Assembly (NCBI RefSeq): GCF_003711105.1
Contig: NZ_CP023865.1
Coordinates: forward strand, 3,125,001-3,189,000
Direction: 5' to 3'
From: Actinoplanes teichomyceticus ATCC 31121
GTDB taxonomy: Bacteria; Actinomycetota; Actinomycetes; Mycobacteriales; Micromonosporaceae
DNA length: 64,000 nt
Shown: positions 9,301 through 18,815 of the stretch, one piece after another
Numbering within the stretch: the stretch's first letter is position 1
Layout of the letters: every line of letters begins with the position of its first letter
Made by a program: the position numbers and the translations under genes
Notes under the pieces: generated by a model
What the model was told of the DNA's origin: nothing
What the model saw: only the letters and a program-made list of their open reading frames with translations
The model's database searches: none

Positions 9301-9470
9301 GTAGCCGGCGGCCGTTCGTCCCAGATCGCGTCGATCAGCCGGTTAACCGGCACCACCCGGCCCCGTTCGACCAGCAGCGCGCCGAGCAGCGCGCGCGGTT
9401 TGCCGCCGCCCAGCTCCACCGGCCGGTCGGCGCTCCAGGCCTCGATCGGCCCGAGGACGCGGAATTCCAC
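6324..9470 (-). CDS. SARP-family regulator with NB-ARC and TPR-like domains (AfsR type)
   Basis: 1048 aa from GTG at 9470, chosen because AGAGGAG lies 5 nt upstream and the protein then begins VEFRVLGPIE, the canonical SARP N-terminus. OmpR-type DNA-binding domain about 1-95, bacterial transcriptional activation domain about 95-245, then an Ala/Pro/Ser/Thr linker (about 250-335) encoded by short tandem repeats near 8610-8715. NB-ARC/STAND ATPase follows with P-loop GAAGVGKT at about 369-376 and Walker B LLLLDDA; the C-terminal third is Ala/Leu-rich helical repeat (TPR-like). Such proteins activate secondary-metabolite or developmental genes; no biosynthetic cluster is visible here, and the adjacent secreted-protein genes are the likely targets. 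Confidence 0.9.
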   Translation of the reverse strand: MEFRVLGPIEAWSADRPVELGGGKPRALLGALLVERGRVVPVNRLIDAIWDERPPATARALVQTYVSGLRNRFKAYGGGSVILTKPWGYLADLAAPRLDRDVFLRTVGDARAAAGDGRHHHAAALYREALSLWRGPALVGATTGPLRSEAARLDELRLEAVEERVAVDLAVGRLAELAGELAALLARHPLRERLRGQLMITLFRLGRQADALAVYREGRRILRDELGVEPGVELSAVHSAVLRGDARLLGAPAPAPPAPAPATSPASAPAPTTSPASASPASASAPTTSVALTGGRTGSTTAAAGTPVTAQPTAPSRRPEPAPPRPLAPAQLPPAPGDYTGRADELAALLASAASAERSGRMPVHVVTGAAGVGKTALALHAAHQLAAGYPDGQLYAQLGGTADAAAEPAAVLAALLRTLGAPAGPLPDSVAERAAQMRTLLSGRRVLLLLDDARDEEQIGPLLPGAAGCAVLITSRNRLAGLPVTGRTEPDVLPVGAATELLAGIAGDDRVRAEPEAARRIVVACDGLPLAVRIAGARLAARRRWPLTVLADRLAAEHRRLDELTLGSGGVRASLEPAHRGLSADARAALGWLGRSAAADFAAWVLAPALRVGEVAAEALVEALADAHLLTCTGVDGAGQVRYRMPGLVRLYARERAADPADDVQALAARVAELATRASPAWSDELRMHRPQPPAPAVTDLDRLVGDRPRQWVRAERLTVAAAVTAAAARGDARMTVHLAATLRAACGPDAAAVRPALRTAGDDPDDRGLLMGEEGLLELGLHRPAGALPLLRGALDAFTTSGNRLGQARTLAALGAAGRRLGRCPEAQHLLDRATVLAGADDPVTAGWARRQAALAHLDRGDPDAAGRCLAAAQEHYRAAGSERGVAAVLRVASRALLATGDPAAAQERAEQARDVLRRLGDEDGVRDTDRELAAIWAEQGRHAPARPVLEEALTAARSGADPARVAAAGYALGRLHLLAGRTAAARDCLREARSAAEVSAQPVTAARIDEQLADAYDRGGDVVAAAALRVSVADALRVYGAAGPG

Positions 9471-9638
9471 CTGATCTCCTCTACGCTCGGCGGCCGCGAA
9501 CGCGGCCCCGGCGCGTCGAGGGGCGCTCAGCGACGCTGGGACCATCGTCGGCGCCCGCTGCGGCCACCGACAGAGCCCGGCGATGGACACCAGCGGCCCT
9601 GACCTGAAACGGCCAGGCGGCGCACGCGGCTGCCGACG

Positions 9639-9663
9639 ACCGCGACCGGCTTCCGGTCGCGGT
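9639..9663. terminator. 11-bp hairpin downstream of DUF2461 gene
   Basis: ACCGCGACCGG, loop CTT, CCGGTCGCGGT: perfect 11-bp stem between the stop of the leftward DUF2461 gene (9739) and the SARP start. Likely intrinsic terminator without a T-run. Confidence 0.6.
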
Positions 9664-9688
9664 GCGTCCAGGGGAAACGCACCGATCC

Positions 9689-9716
9689 GGTACGACCTGA
9701 GGGCCCCGCCCGCAGG
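9689..9716. repeat. Dispersed 28-bp repeat, copy 1
   Basis: ggtacgacct-gag-ggccccgcccgcagg matches, apart from three central bases, the 31-bp inverted-repeat pair at 43860-43890 and 44028-44058. A dispersed short element more than 34 kb from its relatives. Confidence 0.6.
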
Positions 9717-9738
9717 CTCTCCGCCGCGTCCCGTGCGA

Positions 9739-10386
9739 TCACGACCGGACGTTGGCCTCCAGCCACTGCCGCAGCGGCCGGCTGGCGCGCAGGAAGCCGG
9801 CGATCCGGTTCCGGGCCGCCGCGGTGCCCAGCCAGGCGGCCGGCGGCCACTCGATCCAGGTGGTCAGGCCCCGGTGGCGCAGCAGCGCGACCCGTGGATG
9901 ATCGCGTGGATAGCCACGGGGCGCGGTCTTGAGGCTGTCGTGCCCGCGTACGCCGATCCCGCCGCTCTCGATGGCCGCGATCAGCTCGGTCAGCTCGGTG
10001 CCGGTGCGTTCGCCGGCCACCGCGCGGCGGTACCGGTCCAGCTCGTCGGGCTCCATCCGGTAGGCGCCGGAGCCGGCGGCCAGCCCGTCCGCGGACAGCT
10101 GGATGTACCCGCCGAGCGCCAGCCACGCGCCCAGGTGCGTCTTGTACGGCGACTTGTCCTTGCTGAAGCGCACGTCCCGGTACGGCCGGAAGATCTTGCC
10201 CGGTCCGAACTCCGGCTCCAGCTCGGCGAGCAGCTCCCGCATCGGCCCGCGCACCCGGTCCTCGTAGAACGCCAGGTGCTCGGTCCAGTACGTCTTGGAG
10301 TTGTCGGCGGCGAGTCCCTCGTAGAACTCGAGGGCCTCGACCGGCCAGCCACGGAACGCCACCCACCGATTCTGCGTCATGCGCAT
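9739..10386 (-). CDS. DUF2461 (TIGR02453) family protein
   Basis: 215 aa. Family hallmarks: an N-terminal EALEFYEGLAADNSKTYW segment, then IFRPYRDVRFSKDKSPYKTH and a GxYIQLSADGLAAGSG stretch. The family is widespread in bacteria but its biochemical function is not established. It begins 15 bp after the nitroreductase stop, so the two form a leftward operon; no good ribosome-binding site is seen, consistent with coupling. The ATG at 10380 is an equally possible start. Confidence 0.85.
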   Translation of the reverse strand: MRMTQNRWVAFRGWPVEALEFYEGLAADNSKTYWTEHLAFYEDRVRGPMRELLAELEPEFGPGKIFRPYRDVRFSKDKSPYKTHLGAWLALGGYIQLSADGLAAGSGAYRMEPDELDRYRRAVAGERTGTELTELIAAIESGGIGVRGHDSLKTAPRGYPRDHPRVALLRHRGLTTWIEWPPAAWLGTAAARNRIAGFLRASRPLRQWLEANVRS

Positions 10387-10401
10387 CGCCGGGCGGCGTG
10401 A

Positions 10402-11208
10402 TCAGCGCGACGGCAGGCCGAGGCGGTCGAGGATCTCGCGCAGGCGGTGGCGGCCGGCCATCGACTCCGGGCCACGCAGCCGGGTCAGCACCCGCTGGCT
10501 CCAGTCGCCGCCCAGGCCGTACCGGCGGTGGTAGGCGGCCAGTCGCCGGTCGTAGGCCGGGATGTGCGCGTCGGCGGCGGCCGCGTCGTACACCTCCCGG
10601 TGCAGCACCGCGGCCTGCGGCAGCCGCGGCTTGACGCCGGCCGCCTCGGACGGGTCCGGCTCGCCGACGGCCAGGCCGAACGCCGCGACCGTGTGCGGCG
10701 GCAGGCGCAGCTCGGCCGCGACCCGCTCCGGGTGGTTGCGGAACGCGCCGACGAAGACCGAGCCCAGGCCGAGTGACTCGGCGGCGAGCACCGCGTTCTG
10801 GGCGGCGAGCGCGGTGTCGACGAAGCCGATGAGTGTGCTCTCCAGGTAGTCGGCGGCGGCGACCGCGGTCCCGGCGCGCTCGCCGAGGCGGCGGGCCCGG
10901 CCCAGGTCGGCGATCCAGACCAGCAGCAACGGCGCCCGCTCGACGAAGATCTGCTCGCCGGCGAGCGCGGCGAGCCGGGCGCGCCGCTTCGGATCGCGGA
11001 CCGCGATCACGCTCCACGGCTGCAGGTTCGACGAGGTGGGCGCCGACTGGGCGGCGGCGATCAGCGCGATGAGCTCGTCCTCGGTGACGTCGCGGGCGGT
11101 GAAGCGGCGCACCGACCGGCGCGCCAGTTGCAGGCGCAGGGTGTCGGTGAGCACGCCGAGGCGGGCGTCGGGGTCGCCGTAGCGATCGGTGACGAGCGTG
11201 TCGGACAT
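10402..11208 (-). CDS. NADPH-dependent nitroreductase / FMN oxidoreductase
   Basis: 268 aa, NfsA/FRP-type nitroreductase. RRSVRRF near residue 30 and SAPTSSNLQPWSVIAV near 53-68 are the FMN-phosphate-binding and dimer-interface signatures; GLGSVFVGAFRNHPE near 150 is the second conserved block. Probably a flavin or quinone/nitro-compound reductase using NAD(P)H. AGGAG lies 4 nt before the ATG at 11208. It is divergent from the luciferase-like monooxygenase at 11329, a pairing in which the reductase could supply reduced FMN to the monooxygenase; that link is inference from position and family chemistry. Confidence 0.88.
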   Translation of the reverse strand: MSDTLVTDRYGDPDARLGVLTDTLRLQLARRSVRRFTARDVTEDELIALIAAAQSAPTSSNLQPWSVIAVRDPKRRARLAALAGEQIFVERAPLLLVWIADLGRARRLGERAGTAVAAADYLESTLIGFVDTALAAQNAVLAAESLGLGSVFVGAFRNHPERVAAELRLPPHTVAAFGLAVGEPDPSEAAGVKPRLPQAAVLHREVYDAAAADAHIPAYDRRLAAYHRRYGLGGDWSQRVLTRLRGPESMAGRHRLREILDRLGLPSR

Positions 11209-11275
11209 GGGGCTCCTGCCGGCCGGGATCCGCTGGAGATCACGACGCGTTTCGCGGGCGGGGGTGGCGCCGGAC

Positions 11276-11300
11276 CTGATTCATATATTAGCTATAGAGG
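11276..11300. promoter_or_regulatory. AT-rich divergent promoter region
   Basis: The stretch catatattagctatagagg stands out in DNA of over 70% GC. TATATT (11284-11289) and TATAGA (11293-11298) are candidate -10 boxes rightward; TAATAT on the other strand could serve the nitroreductase. No clear -35 is seen. Confidence 0.35.
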
Positions 11301-11328
11301 AGGTAGGAAAAACCGGGAGGGCGCGCTG

Positions 11329-12369
11329 ATGGGTTCCGAATTTCTCTGGTACATCCCCAACCAGGACCGTCCCGGTCACCGCGGCGACGACGTGGTGACC
11401 GGGCACAACAGCCTCGACACGCTCACCGAGCACGCCCGCGCCTGCGAGCGGCACGGCTGGGGCGGCGCGCTGATCGGCACCGGCTGGGGCCGGCCGGACA
11501 CGTTCACCGTCGCCACCGCGCTGGCCGCGCGCACCACGACGTTCCGGCCGCTGATCGCGGCCCGGCCCGGGTACTGGCGGCCCGCGCACTTCGCCTCGGC
11601 CGCCGCCACACTGCAGCACCTGACCGGCGGACGGGTGCTGATCAACATCGTGTCCGGCAAGGACAACCTCGCCGCCTACGGCGACACCGAGGGCGACCAG
11701 GCCCACCGGTACGCCCGGACCCGCGAGTTCCTGCGCATCGTCCGCCGGCTGTGGGCCACCACGGACGTCACCTATCACGGCGAGCACTTCCAGGTGGCCG
11801 GCGCCACCGTGGTGCCGCGCCCGGCCCAGCCGCCGCGGCTGTACTTCGGCGGCGCCTCGGCTGCCGCCGAGCGGGTCGCCGCGGCCGAGGCCGACGTGCA
11901 GTTGTTCTGGGGCGAGCCGCTCGACGGCGTACGGGAGCGGATCGAACGTCTCCGGACGCTCAGCGCCGAGCTGGGCCGCGAACATCCGCCCCTGGAATTC
12001 GGCCTGCGCGTCACCACGCTGGTCCGCGACACCACCGAGCAGGCCTGGGCCGACGCGGAGGCGAAGGTCGCCGAGATGGCCCGCCGGCAGGAGGCGGACC
12101 CGATCCGGCACGGCGCCGTCGGCCAGCAGCGGCTGCTCGACCTGGCCGCGCGCGGCGAGGTCCTCGACGACAACCTCTACACCGCGCCGGGCCGCTTCGG
12201 TGGCGGCGGCGCCGGCACCACCTGGCTGGTCGGCTCCGCCGCGGACGTCGCCAAGTCCCTGCGCAGGTACCAGGACCTGGGCATCAGCCACTTCGTGCTG
12301 TCCGACACGCCCTACCTGCCGGAGATCGGCAGGCAGGGCGATCAGCTGCTGCCGCTGCTCAGAGCTTGA
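11329..12369 (+). CDS. LLM-class FMN-dependent monooxygenase (alkanesulfonate monooxygenase-like)
   Basis: 346 aa; ATG at 11329 has GGGAGG 8 nt upstream. The TIM-barrel luciferase-like signatures are clear: EFLWYIPNQ at the start, [15 protein letters not shown] at about 80-95, [14 protein letters not shown] at about 105-118 and [18 protein letters not shown] near 150-166, and LYFGGAS. This is the SsuD type, which uses FMNH2 to release sulfite from alkanesulfonates, although no ssu transporter is adjacent and the substrate is open. The stop overlaps the convergent chemoreceptor stop by 11 bp. Confidence 0.88.
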   Translation: MGSEFLWYIPNQDRPGHRGDDVVTGHNSLDTLTEHARACERHGWGGALIGTGWGRPDTFTVATALAARTTTFRPLIAARPGYWRPAHFASAAATLQHLTGGRVLINIVSGKDNLAAYGDTEGDQAHRYARTREFLRIVRRLWATTDVTYHGEHFQVAGATVVPRPAQPPRLYFGGASAAAERVAAAEADVQLFWGEPLDGVRERIERLRTLSAELGREHPPLEFGLRVTTLVRDTTEQAWADAEAKVAEMARRQEADPIRHGAVGQQRLLDLAARGEVLDDNLYTAPGRFGGGGAGTTWLVGSAADVAKSLRRYQDLGISHFVLSDTPYLPEIGRQGDQLLPLLRA

Positions 12370-13972
12370 AGCCGGCGACCAGCTCGCGCAGCTCGCTGCT
12401 GGTGCGGGCCAGGTTCGCCGCGTTCTCCTGAGCCTGGTTGACCACCGTCGTGGTGGTGCCGACCGCGGTCGCCACCCCGGCGATGCTGGTCGCGATGGTC
12501 GTGCTGCTGTCGGCCACCTCGGCCACGTTGCGGCCCATCTCGCTGGTCGTGGCGGTCTGCTCCTCGACGGCCGCCGCGATCAGCGTCTGGAAGTCGCTGA
12601 TCCGGGACACCACGGCGCCGATCTGGCCGATGGCGCCGACCGCGTCCGAGGAGTCGGCCTGGATCGCCTGGACCAGCCGGCCGATCTCGTCGGTCGCCTT
12701 GGCCGTCTCCTGCGCCAGCTCCTTCACCTCACCGGCCACCACCGCAAAGCCCTTGCCCAGCTCACCCGCGCGGGCCGCCTCGATCGTCGCGTTCAGCGCC
12801 AGCAGGTTCGTCTGCTCGGCGATCGAAGTGATCATCTTGACGACGTTGCCGATCTCGGCGGACGACTCGCCCAGCTTGCCGACGGTCTGGTTGGTCCGCT
12901 CCACCACGCCGACCGCCTCCCCGGCGACCTGCGCGGCCTCGCCCGCGTTCCGGGCGATCTCGTCGATCGCCAGGGTCATCTCGGAGCTGCCGGCCTGCAG
13001 CGTCTGCACGTTGCCGGAGACGTGGTCGGCCGACGTCGCGACCGCGTTAGCCTGCGAGTTCATCTCGGCGCTGGCGGCGGCGATCCGCGCGGACACCTCC
13101 GACAGCTCGTGCGAGGCGGCCGACACCGTGCCGGCGTGCCCGGCGATGGCCGACACCGTGTCGCGCAGCGACTGCGCGGTACGGTTCACCGCGTCGCCGA
13201 GCACCCCCAGTTCGTCCTGGCGGTCCAGGTCGACGCGGGCGGTGAGGTCGTAGCCGGCGAGCCGCTTGAGCGCCGCCAGCACCTTCGCCAGCGGACCGGT
13301 CACCGAGCGGGTCACCCAGACGCCCATCAGCACCCCGAGCACCACCGCGAGGGCCAGCGCGACGACCATCATCCGCACCGCGGCGTCGCGGGTCTGCTCG
13401 ACGTCGGCGCGCACCGCCTCCACCCGGGTGTTGACCGATTCGTCCAGCGCCGCGGTGATGTCCAGCACCTCCCCGTACGCCTCCGACGCCTCACCGCCGT
13501 TGATGCTGGTCATCGCCTTGGCCCGGGCCGCGCGGGTATCCGCCGCCAGCCACCGCATGACCTGCTCGTCCCAGTCGAAGAAATCGTCCCAGGCCGGCTT
13601 CAGCTTGGCGAACTGCGCCCGCTCGGCCGCGGTCATGGCGGTCGTGTCGGTGGCCTCCAGCCCGGCGTAGATGGCGTCCTTACTCTTCATCTCGCCCTGC
13701 CGGTTGAAACCGTCCGGGCCCGTCGCGTACGCGTAGCCGAACGCGCCCGCGTCCGCGACCACCAGGCCCTGCCAGCCGGTCACGTCGGCGGCGTTGTACT
13801 TGACGGCCTGGATGTCGTCGCGCACCCGCTCCAGCGCGGCCAGCTCCCGCTGGGCCGAGGCCTGCTGCCGCAGCCCCCACCAGCCGACTCCGGCCGAGGT
13901 GACGATCAGTGTGGTCAGGACAAGGTAGGACGTGCCGAGGCGTTTGCCGACACTCACGTCGCGGATACGCAT
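12359..13972 (-). CDS. Methyl-accepting chemotaxis protein
   Basis: 537 aa. Two membrane segments (about 11-33 and 196-218) bracket an all-helical four-helix-bundle sensor domain; a HAMP domain follows (about 215-270) and then the signalling domain, whose hairpin tip carries [17 protein letters not shown] and [15 protein letters not shown] near residues 390-425. The protein senses an unidentified ligand outside the cell and signals to CheW/CheA, neither of which is in the window. It is transcribed leftward, convergent with the luciferase-like gene. Presence of receptors implies a motile stage. Confidence 0.95.
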   Translation of the reverse strand: MRIRDVSVGKRLGTSYLVLTTLIVTSAGVGWWGLRQQASAQRELAALERVRDDIQAVKYNAADVTGWQGLVVADAGAFGYAYATGPDGFNRQGEMKSKDAIYAGLEATDTTAMTAAERAQFAKLKPAWDDFFDWDEQVMRWLAADTRAARAKAMTSINGGEASEAYGEVLDITAALDESVNTRVEAVRADVEQTRDAAVRMMVVALALAVVLGVLMGVWVTRSVTGPLAKVLAALKRLAGYDLTARVDLDRQDELGVLGDAVNRTAQSLRDTVSAIAGHAGTVSAASHELSEVSARIAAASAEMNSQANAVATSADHVSGNVQTLQAGSSEMTLAIDEIARNAGEAAQVAGEAVGVVERTNQTVGKLGESSAEIGNVVKMITSIAEQTNLLALNATIEAARAGELGKGFAVVAGEVKELAQETAKATDEIGRLVQAIQADSSDAVGAIGQIGAVVSRISDFQTLIAAAVEEQTATTSEMGRNVAEVADSSTTIATSIAGVATAVGTTTTVVNQAQENAANLARTSSELRELVAGFKL

Positions 13973-14077
13973 GCAGATCTCCCCGAGTTGAACACGCTGG
14001 AGGCGTGCTGACCCCTAGTCGGCCGCCGGCGTGCCGGGTTGAGGGTTCCGGGGCGGCCCGGCTCCGCAGTCGCGCCG

Positions 14078-14280
14078 GGGCGGTGGCGCGGGCCGGGCCG
14101 GGGCGGTGGCGCGGGCCGGGCCGGGGCGGTGGCGTGGGCCGGGCCGGGACGGGACGGTGGCGTGGGCCGGGGGCGGTGGCGTGCGCCGCGCCGGGACGGT
14201 GGCGTGCGCCGCGCCGGGACGGTGGCGTGGGCCGGCCGGGACGGTGGCGTGGGCCGGCCGGGGCGGTGGCGCGCGGCAAG
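14078..14280. repeat. Tandem repeat, 22-23-bp period, nine units
   Basis: The core cggtggcgtgggccggcc recurs at 14081, 14104, 14127, 14155, 14174, 14197, 14220, 14242 and 14264. It occupies most of the 318-bp gap 13973-14290 between the SprT-like stop and the chemoreceptor start. Nothing else is recognisable in the gap. Confidence 0.8.
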
Positions 14281-14290
14281 CGGCGCCGCG

Positions 14291-14971
14291 TCAGGGCGAA
14301 GTGACCGGCTCCACCAGGGCGAACGGGACGTTCAGCAGGCCCGGGCGGGTCTGCACCTGGTAGCGGGTCCGGCCCTGCTTGACGATGGTGCCGACCAGGC
14401 CGCCGTACCTGCCGCCGCCCTTGAGCCGTACCCGGTCACCGACCCGCGGCCGGAACGGCGGCGCGGCGGCGGCGCCCCGGATCCGGGCCAGCTCGGCCAC
14501 GTAGTCCGGATGCATCGGGGCCGGATGCTCCCGGTAGGTCCAGGCGAACAGCGCGGACCGGTCGAACGCCGGCGAGCACCGGCGGCACGACCGCACCCGG
14601 ACCGGCCGGCGGTGTGCCGTGGTGCGGTGCCCGGCCCGGCACACCCCGGTCCACGCGCCGGCCACCCGGGGCGCCTCCTCCGGTACGCAGCGGCGCCCGG
14701 AGCAGCCGATGCGGATCGCCGTCGCCCGCCACACCGCGTCGTGACCGTGGCGCGGACCGGCGAGGGCGTGCGCGATCTCGTGCAGCACCGTCTCGGTCAC
14801 CTGTTCGGGCGAGTACAGCCGGACCAGCGGGCGGGAGAGGCCGATCTCCTTGCGGTCGGCCCGGCACACCCCGGCACGGGTCTTGGCGTCGTCGAAGGTC
14901 AGCCGCCATCCGGTGAGCCGGTGCCGGGCCATCAGGCCGACGGCGAGCTCACGTGCGTCGCTCAGGTCCAA
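14291..14971 (-). CDS. SprT-like zinc metalloprotease-domain protein
   Basis: 226 aa. The metzincin-like motif TVLHEIAHAL at about 61-70 is followed by GHDAVWRATA, as in SprT/Spartan-family proteins. Beyond it are Cys residues and a C-terminal segment GDRVRLKGGGRYGGLVGTI that looks like a small KOW/SH3-like fold. The apparent start is TTG at 14971 with GGGAG about 8 nt upstream, unusual but reasonable. In eukaryotes the family digests DNA-protein crosslinks; bacterial members are largely uncharacterised. A monocistronic gene followed by a tandem-repeat array. Confidence 0.8.
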   Translation of the reverse strand: MDLSDARELAVGLMARHRLTGWRLTFDDAKTRAGVCRADRKEIGLSRPLVRLYSPEQVTETVLHEIAHALAGPRHGHDAVWRATAIRIGCSGRRCVPEEAPRVAGAWTGVCRAGHRTTAHRRPVRVRSCRRCSPAFDRSALFAWTYREHPAPMHPDYVAELARIRGAAAAPPFRPRVGDRVRLKGGGRYGGLVGTIVKQGRTRYQVQTRPGLLNVPFALVEPVTSP

Positions 14972-15164
14972 CCGTGCCGCTCCCTTCCGTCCCGACCATG
15001 ATGAACGGTCGGCGCGGGGCGGTGACGGCGGCCCCGGCGCCCCGCCGGGACGTCCGGCCGCCGGTGCCGCGCCGCGTGCGGGCGAGCGGCGGGCCCGGGG
15101 CGCGCGGCGGCCGGTACCGAGCGGCGGGCCCGGGGCGCGCGGAGGGCGGTACCGAGCGGCGGGC

Positions 15165-17207
15165 CTACTCCGGCGGCAGGGCGGGCAGCAGCTTGTCCAG
15201 CCGGGCCGGGAAGTCGCGGATCCGGACCCCGGTGGCGTGCCAGACGGCGTTGAGGATGGCGGCCGGGGAACCCACGATGCCGATCTCCCCGATGCCCTTG
15301 CTGCCCATCGGGTTGAGCTGCTCGTCCGCGGGCTCGTCGAGCCACTCCGCCTCGATCCGCTCCACGTCGGCGTGCGCCGGGATGTGGTATTCGGCCAGGT
15401 CGTGGTTGACCCAGGCGCCGACCGACGGGTCCAGCACGCCCTCCTCGTGCAGGGCCATGCCCATCCCCATGATCATGCCGCCGAGGAACTGGCTGCGGGC
15501 GGTACGCGGGTTCAGGATGCGCCCGGCGTCGTACATGCCGTACAGGCGGGACACCCGGATCTCACCGGTGACCGCGTCGACGCGGACCTCGGCGAAGTGC
15601 GCGCCGAAGGCGTGCCGCTGTTCCCGCTCGCCTCGCCGCAGCAGCTCGGTGGTGTCGAACAACACCTCGTCCCGGCCGGATTCGCGCAGCTCACGGCAGG
15701 CGCCGGTGACCGCCCAGCCCCACGAGGCGCTGCCCGAGGAGCCGCCCGCCACCGACGCCTGCGGCAGCGTGCTGTCGCCGATCCGGATCCGCACCCGCTC
15801 GACCGGCACGCCCAGCTCGTCCGCGGCGATCTGGGCCAGCACGGTACGCGCTCCGGTGCCCAGGTCGGCGGCCGCGATCGCCACCTCGAACCGGCCGTCG
15901 CCGAGCGCCCGCGCCCGGGCCGCGGACGGCTGGGCCATCGCCGGATAGGTCGCGCCGGCCACCCCGGTCCCGATCCACCAGTCACCGTCGCGCCGCCGGG
16001 CCGGCCGCGGATCCCGGCCGGCCCAGCCGAAGCGTTCCGCGCCGGCGCGCAGGCACCGCAGGTAGCCGGGGTTGCCGGCCGACGACCGGATCCGCAGCTC
16101 GACCGGGTCCACCCCGAGCGTCGTGGCGAGCTCGTCGAGGGCGCACTCCAGCGCCGCCATGCCGGGCGCCTCCCCGGGCGCGCGCATCCACCGGGGCGTG
16201 GGCATGTCCAGGCGGACGACGCGGTGGCCGGTGCGCCGGTCCGGTACGGCGTACATGTGCCGGGTCGCCACTGCGGTCTGCTCGGCGAACTCGAACAGCC
16301 GGCTGGTCTGCGAGTACGCCTGATGGTCGATCGCGGTCAGGGTGCCGTCCGGGCCGGCGCCGAGACGGATCCGCTGGATCGTCGGGGTGCGGTGCCCGAC
16401 CAGGCTGAACATCGCCTGCCGGGGGAGCGCGACCTGCACCGGCCGGCCGGTGACCCGGGCGGCCAGCGCGGCCAGCACGGCGTTCGGGCGGGCGGTGCCC
16501 TTGGATCCGAAACCGCCGCCGACATGCTCGGTGATCACCCGTACCCGCTCCGGCGGCAACCCGAAGACGGTGGCCAGGGTGGCGGCCACCCCGGACGGGT
16601 GCTGGTTCGAGTCGTACACGAGCAGCTCGTCGCCGTGCCAGCGGGCGATCGTGGCGTGCGGTTCCATCGGGCTGTTGTGCAGCGCCGGGGTGGAGTAGGT
16701 GACGTCGACCGTCACCGGCGCCGCGGCCAGCGCCGCCTCGACGTCACCCTCGGCGGTCTCGGCCGGGAACGCCGGGTTGACCTTCTCCGGCGTGTACAGG
16801 CCCGGGTGGTCGGTGCGCAGTTCGACGTCGTGGTCCTCGGCGGTGATGTCCAGCTGGACGACCTGGGCGGCGTGCCGGGCCGCCTCCAGCGACGCGGCCA
16901 CCACCAGGGCGACCGGCTGGCCGCGGTAGCTGATCCGGTCGGACTGCAGGACGGCCAGCTCCGGGTCGTCGGCGCCGGCCAGTTCCGGGGCGTTGCCGTA
17001 CCAGAGCACGGCGAGCACGTTCTCCTCGGCCGGGTCGCTGAGGACCGCGTTGAGGCGCCCGCGCGGGACCGGGGACGGCACGATCCAGCCGTACGCCGGC
17101 TCGTCCTGCGGATATTCCGCGGCGTACCGGGCCGCGCCGGAGACCTTCGCGGGTCCTTCCAGGCGGGCCAGCGGCGCGCCGACCGCCCGCGGAGTCGTCG
17201 TCGTCAT
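15165..17207 (-). CDS. Molybdopterin-dependent oxidoreductase large subunit (xanthine dehydrogenase family)
   Basis: 680 aa; ATG at 17207 overlaps the FAD-subunit stop by ATGA. Conserved blocks of the molybdenum-binding subunit are present: [11 protein letters not shown] near 240-250 (Moco contact), [13 protein letters not shown] (substrate channel), and [14 protein letters not shown] near 640, containing the catalytic Glu. It is the last gene of a three-gene set [2Fe-2S] - FAD - Mo in the order and style of YagTSR/aldehyde oxidoreductases, so the complex probably hydroxylates aldehydes or N-heterocycles and passes electrons through FeS and FAD. Substrate not determinable; no maturation gene is adjacent. 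Confidence 0.92.
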   Translation of the reverse strand: MTTTTPRAVGAPLARLEGPAKVSGAARYAAEYPQDEPAYGWIVPSPVPRGRLNAVLSDPAEENVLAVLWYGNAPELAGADDPELAVLQSDRISYRGQPVALVVAASLEAARHAAQVVQLDITAEDHDVELRTDHPGLYTPEKVNPAFPAETAEGDVEAALAAAPVTVDVTYSTPALHNSPMEPHATIARWHGDELLVYDSNQHPSGVAATLATVFGLPPERVRVITEHVGGGFGSKGTARPNAVLAALAARVTGRPVQVALPRQAMFSLVGHRTPTIQRIRLGAGPDGTLTAIDHQAYSQTSRLFEFAEQTAVATRHMYAVPDRRTGHRVVRLDMPTPRWMRAPGEAPGMAALECALDELATTLGVDPVELRIRSSAGNPGYLRCLRAGAERFGWAGRDPRPARRRDGDWWIGTGVAGATYPAMAQPSAARARALGDGRFEVAIAAADLGTGARTVLAQIAADELGVPVERVRIRIGDSTLPQASVAGGSSGSASWGWAVTGACRELRESGRDEVLFDTTELLRRGEREQRHAFGAHFAEVRVDAVTGEIRVSRLYGMYDAGRILNPRTARSQFLGGMIMGMGMALHEEGVLDPSVGAWVNHDLAEYHIPAHADVERIEAEWLDEPADEQLNPMGSKGIGEIGIVGSPAAILNAVWHATGVRIRDFPARLDKLLPALPPE

Positions 17208-18178
17208 CGGTCCTCCCCGGTCAGGGCGGTCAGCACCGCGGCGGTGAGATTGCGGATCAGCGGGACCTTGTACGCGTTGTCCCGCAACGGCCGCGCGGCC
17301 TCCAGCTCGGCGTCCGCGGCGGCCAGGAACGACGCGCGGGTCGCCGGCCGGCCGCGCAGCGCCTGTTCGGCGGTGTACGCCCGCCACGGCTTGTGCGCCA
17401 CCGCGCCGAACGCCAGGCGCACCTGTTCGACCAGGCCGTCGCGGGTCTGCAGGGCGGCGGCGACCGAACCGACGGCGAACGCGTAGGACGCGCGGTCGCG
17501 GGCCTTGCGGTACGCCGAGCGGGCCGCGACCGGCAGCGCCGGCAGGTCCACCGCGGTGATCAGCTCGCCGTGCTGCAGCGTCGTGTCCCGCTCGGGGGTG
17601 TCGCCGGGCAGCCGGTGCAGCTCGGTCACCGTGACGGCGCGCGCCCCGGCCGGGCCGTCGACGCGCACCACCGCGTCCAGGGCGGCGAGCGCGACGGCCA
17701 TGTCCGACGGGTGCGTCGCGATGCACGCCGGTGAGCCGCCCAGGATCGCCAGGTTGCGGTGGTCGCCGTCGCGGGCCGGGCAGCCCGAGCCGGGCGTGTG
17801 CTTGTTGCACGGCATCGAGGCGTCCATGAAATACCGGCAGCGGGTGCGCTGCAGCAGGTTGCCACCGGTCGTGGCCATGTTGCGCAGCTGCCCGGAGGCG
17901 CCGGCGAGCAGGGCCTGGCTCAGCGCCGGGTAGCCGGTGCGGATCCGGGGGTCCGCGGCGAGGTCGCTGTTGCGTACGCCGGCGCCGACGCGGAGCCCGC
18001 CGTCCGGCAGCTTGCTCACCTCGTGCAGCGGCAGCCGGTTCACGTCGACGAGCACGTCCGGGGTGGCCACGCCCAGCTTCATCAGGTCGACCAGGTTCGT
18101 GCCGCCGGCCAGGAAGACCGCCCCGGGCTCCAGCCCGTCGGCGAGCCCGGTGGCGGCGCGGTACGCGAACGTCTTCAC
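17204..18178 (-). CDS. FAD-binding subunit of xanthine dehydrogenase-family complex
   Basis: 324 aa; GTG at 18178 overlaps the preceding [2Fe-2S] subunit stop by GTGA. The FAD pyrophosphate-binding loop [12 protein letters not shown] is near residues 22-33 and the [13 protein letters not shown] block near 110-122. Four Cys lie around 115-145 ([21 protein letters not shown]), the pattern that in YagS-like subunits holds an additional [4Fe-4S] cluster, which is absent from classic CoxM. Middle gene of the operon, coupled on both sides by 4-nt overlaps, implying equimolar translation. Confidence 0.92.
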   Translation of the reverse strand: MKTFAYRAATGLADGLEPGAVFLAGGTNLVDLMKLGVATPDVLVDVNRLPLHEVSKLPDGGLRVGAGVRNSDLAADPRIRTGYPALSQALLAGASGQLRNMATTGGNLLQRTRCRYFMDASMPCNKHTPGSGCPARDGDHRNLAILGGSPACIATHPSDMAVALAALDAVVRVDGPAGARAVTVTELHRLPGDTPERDTTLQHGELITAVDLPALPVAARSAYRKARDRASYAFAVGSVAAALQTRDGLVEQVRLAFGAVAHKPWRAYTAEQALRGRPATRASFLAAADAELEAARPLRDNAYKVPLIRNLTAAVLTALTGEDR

Positions 18179-18669
18179 CGGCCCGCCGCCTGCCGGATCG
18201 CCGGCACCATGTTCGGGTACGCCCCGCAGCGGCACAGGTTGCCGCTCATCCGCTCGCGGATCTCCGCGTCGCTGAGCGGGTCCGCGTCGCCGTCGCCGGT
18301 CACCGCGCTCGGCCAGCCGCGGGCCACCTCGTCGAGCATGCCGACCGCCGAGCAGATCTGCCCCGGCGTGCAGTAGCCGCACTGGAAGCCGTCGTGTTCG
18401 AGGAAGCCCCGCTGCACCGGGTGTGGTTCGCCACGATGCCCGAGCCCCTCGATGGTGGTCACCTCGGCGTCCTGCTGGGTGATCGCCAGGATCAGGCAGC
18501 TGTTGACCCGGCGCCCGTTCAGCAGCACCGTGCAGGCCCCGCACTGGCCGTGGTCGCAGCCCTTCTTGGCGCCGGTCAGGTGCAGCCGCTCCCGCAGCGC
18601 GTCGAGCAGGGTGGTGCGCGGGTCCAGGCCGACCAGGTGGTGCTGGACCCCGTTGACGGTGAGACGCAT
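18175..18669 (-). CDS. [2Fe-2S] ferredoxin subunit of xanthine dehydrogenase-family complex
   Basis: 164 aa. The plant-type ferredoxin cluster is bound by Cys in [16 protein letters not shown] and the downstream NSC (about 40-60); the helical-domain cluster by CGYCTPGQ and CRCGAYPN (about 98-152). This is the electron-relay subunit (YagT/CoxS type). ATG at 18669 begins MRLTVNG, the usual N-terminus; unlike E. coli YagT, no long Tat leader is evident. First gene of the leftward operon, with the FAD subunit joined by a GTGA overlap. Confidence 0.93.
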   Translation of the reverse strand: MRLTVNGVQHHLVGLDPRTTLLDALRERLHLTGAKKGCDHGQCGACTVLLNGRRVNSCLILAITQQDAEVTTIEGLGHRGEPHPVQRGFLEHDGFQCGYCTPGQICSAVGMLDEVARGWPSAVTGDGDADPLSDAEIRERMSGNLCRCGAYPNMVPAIRQAAGR

Positions 18670-18815
18670 TCCCGCCCGATACCCCGGCGCGCGCGAATCA
18701 ACCTCGGCGCACGGTCGGGGGGTGGATCCGCGACCGCCGCTGTCGCAGATCGGTCGTTCCGCCGACCGGGCCGTTCTGCCAGGCTGATATGCGACGTCCG
18801 ACGCCGGAGGTTCGC

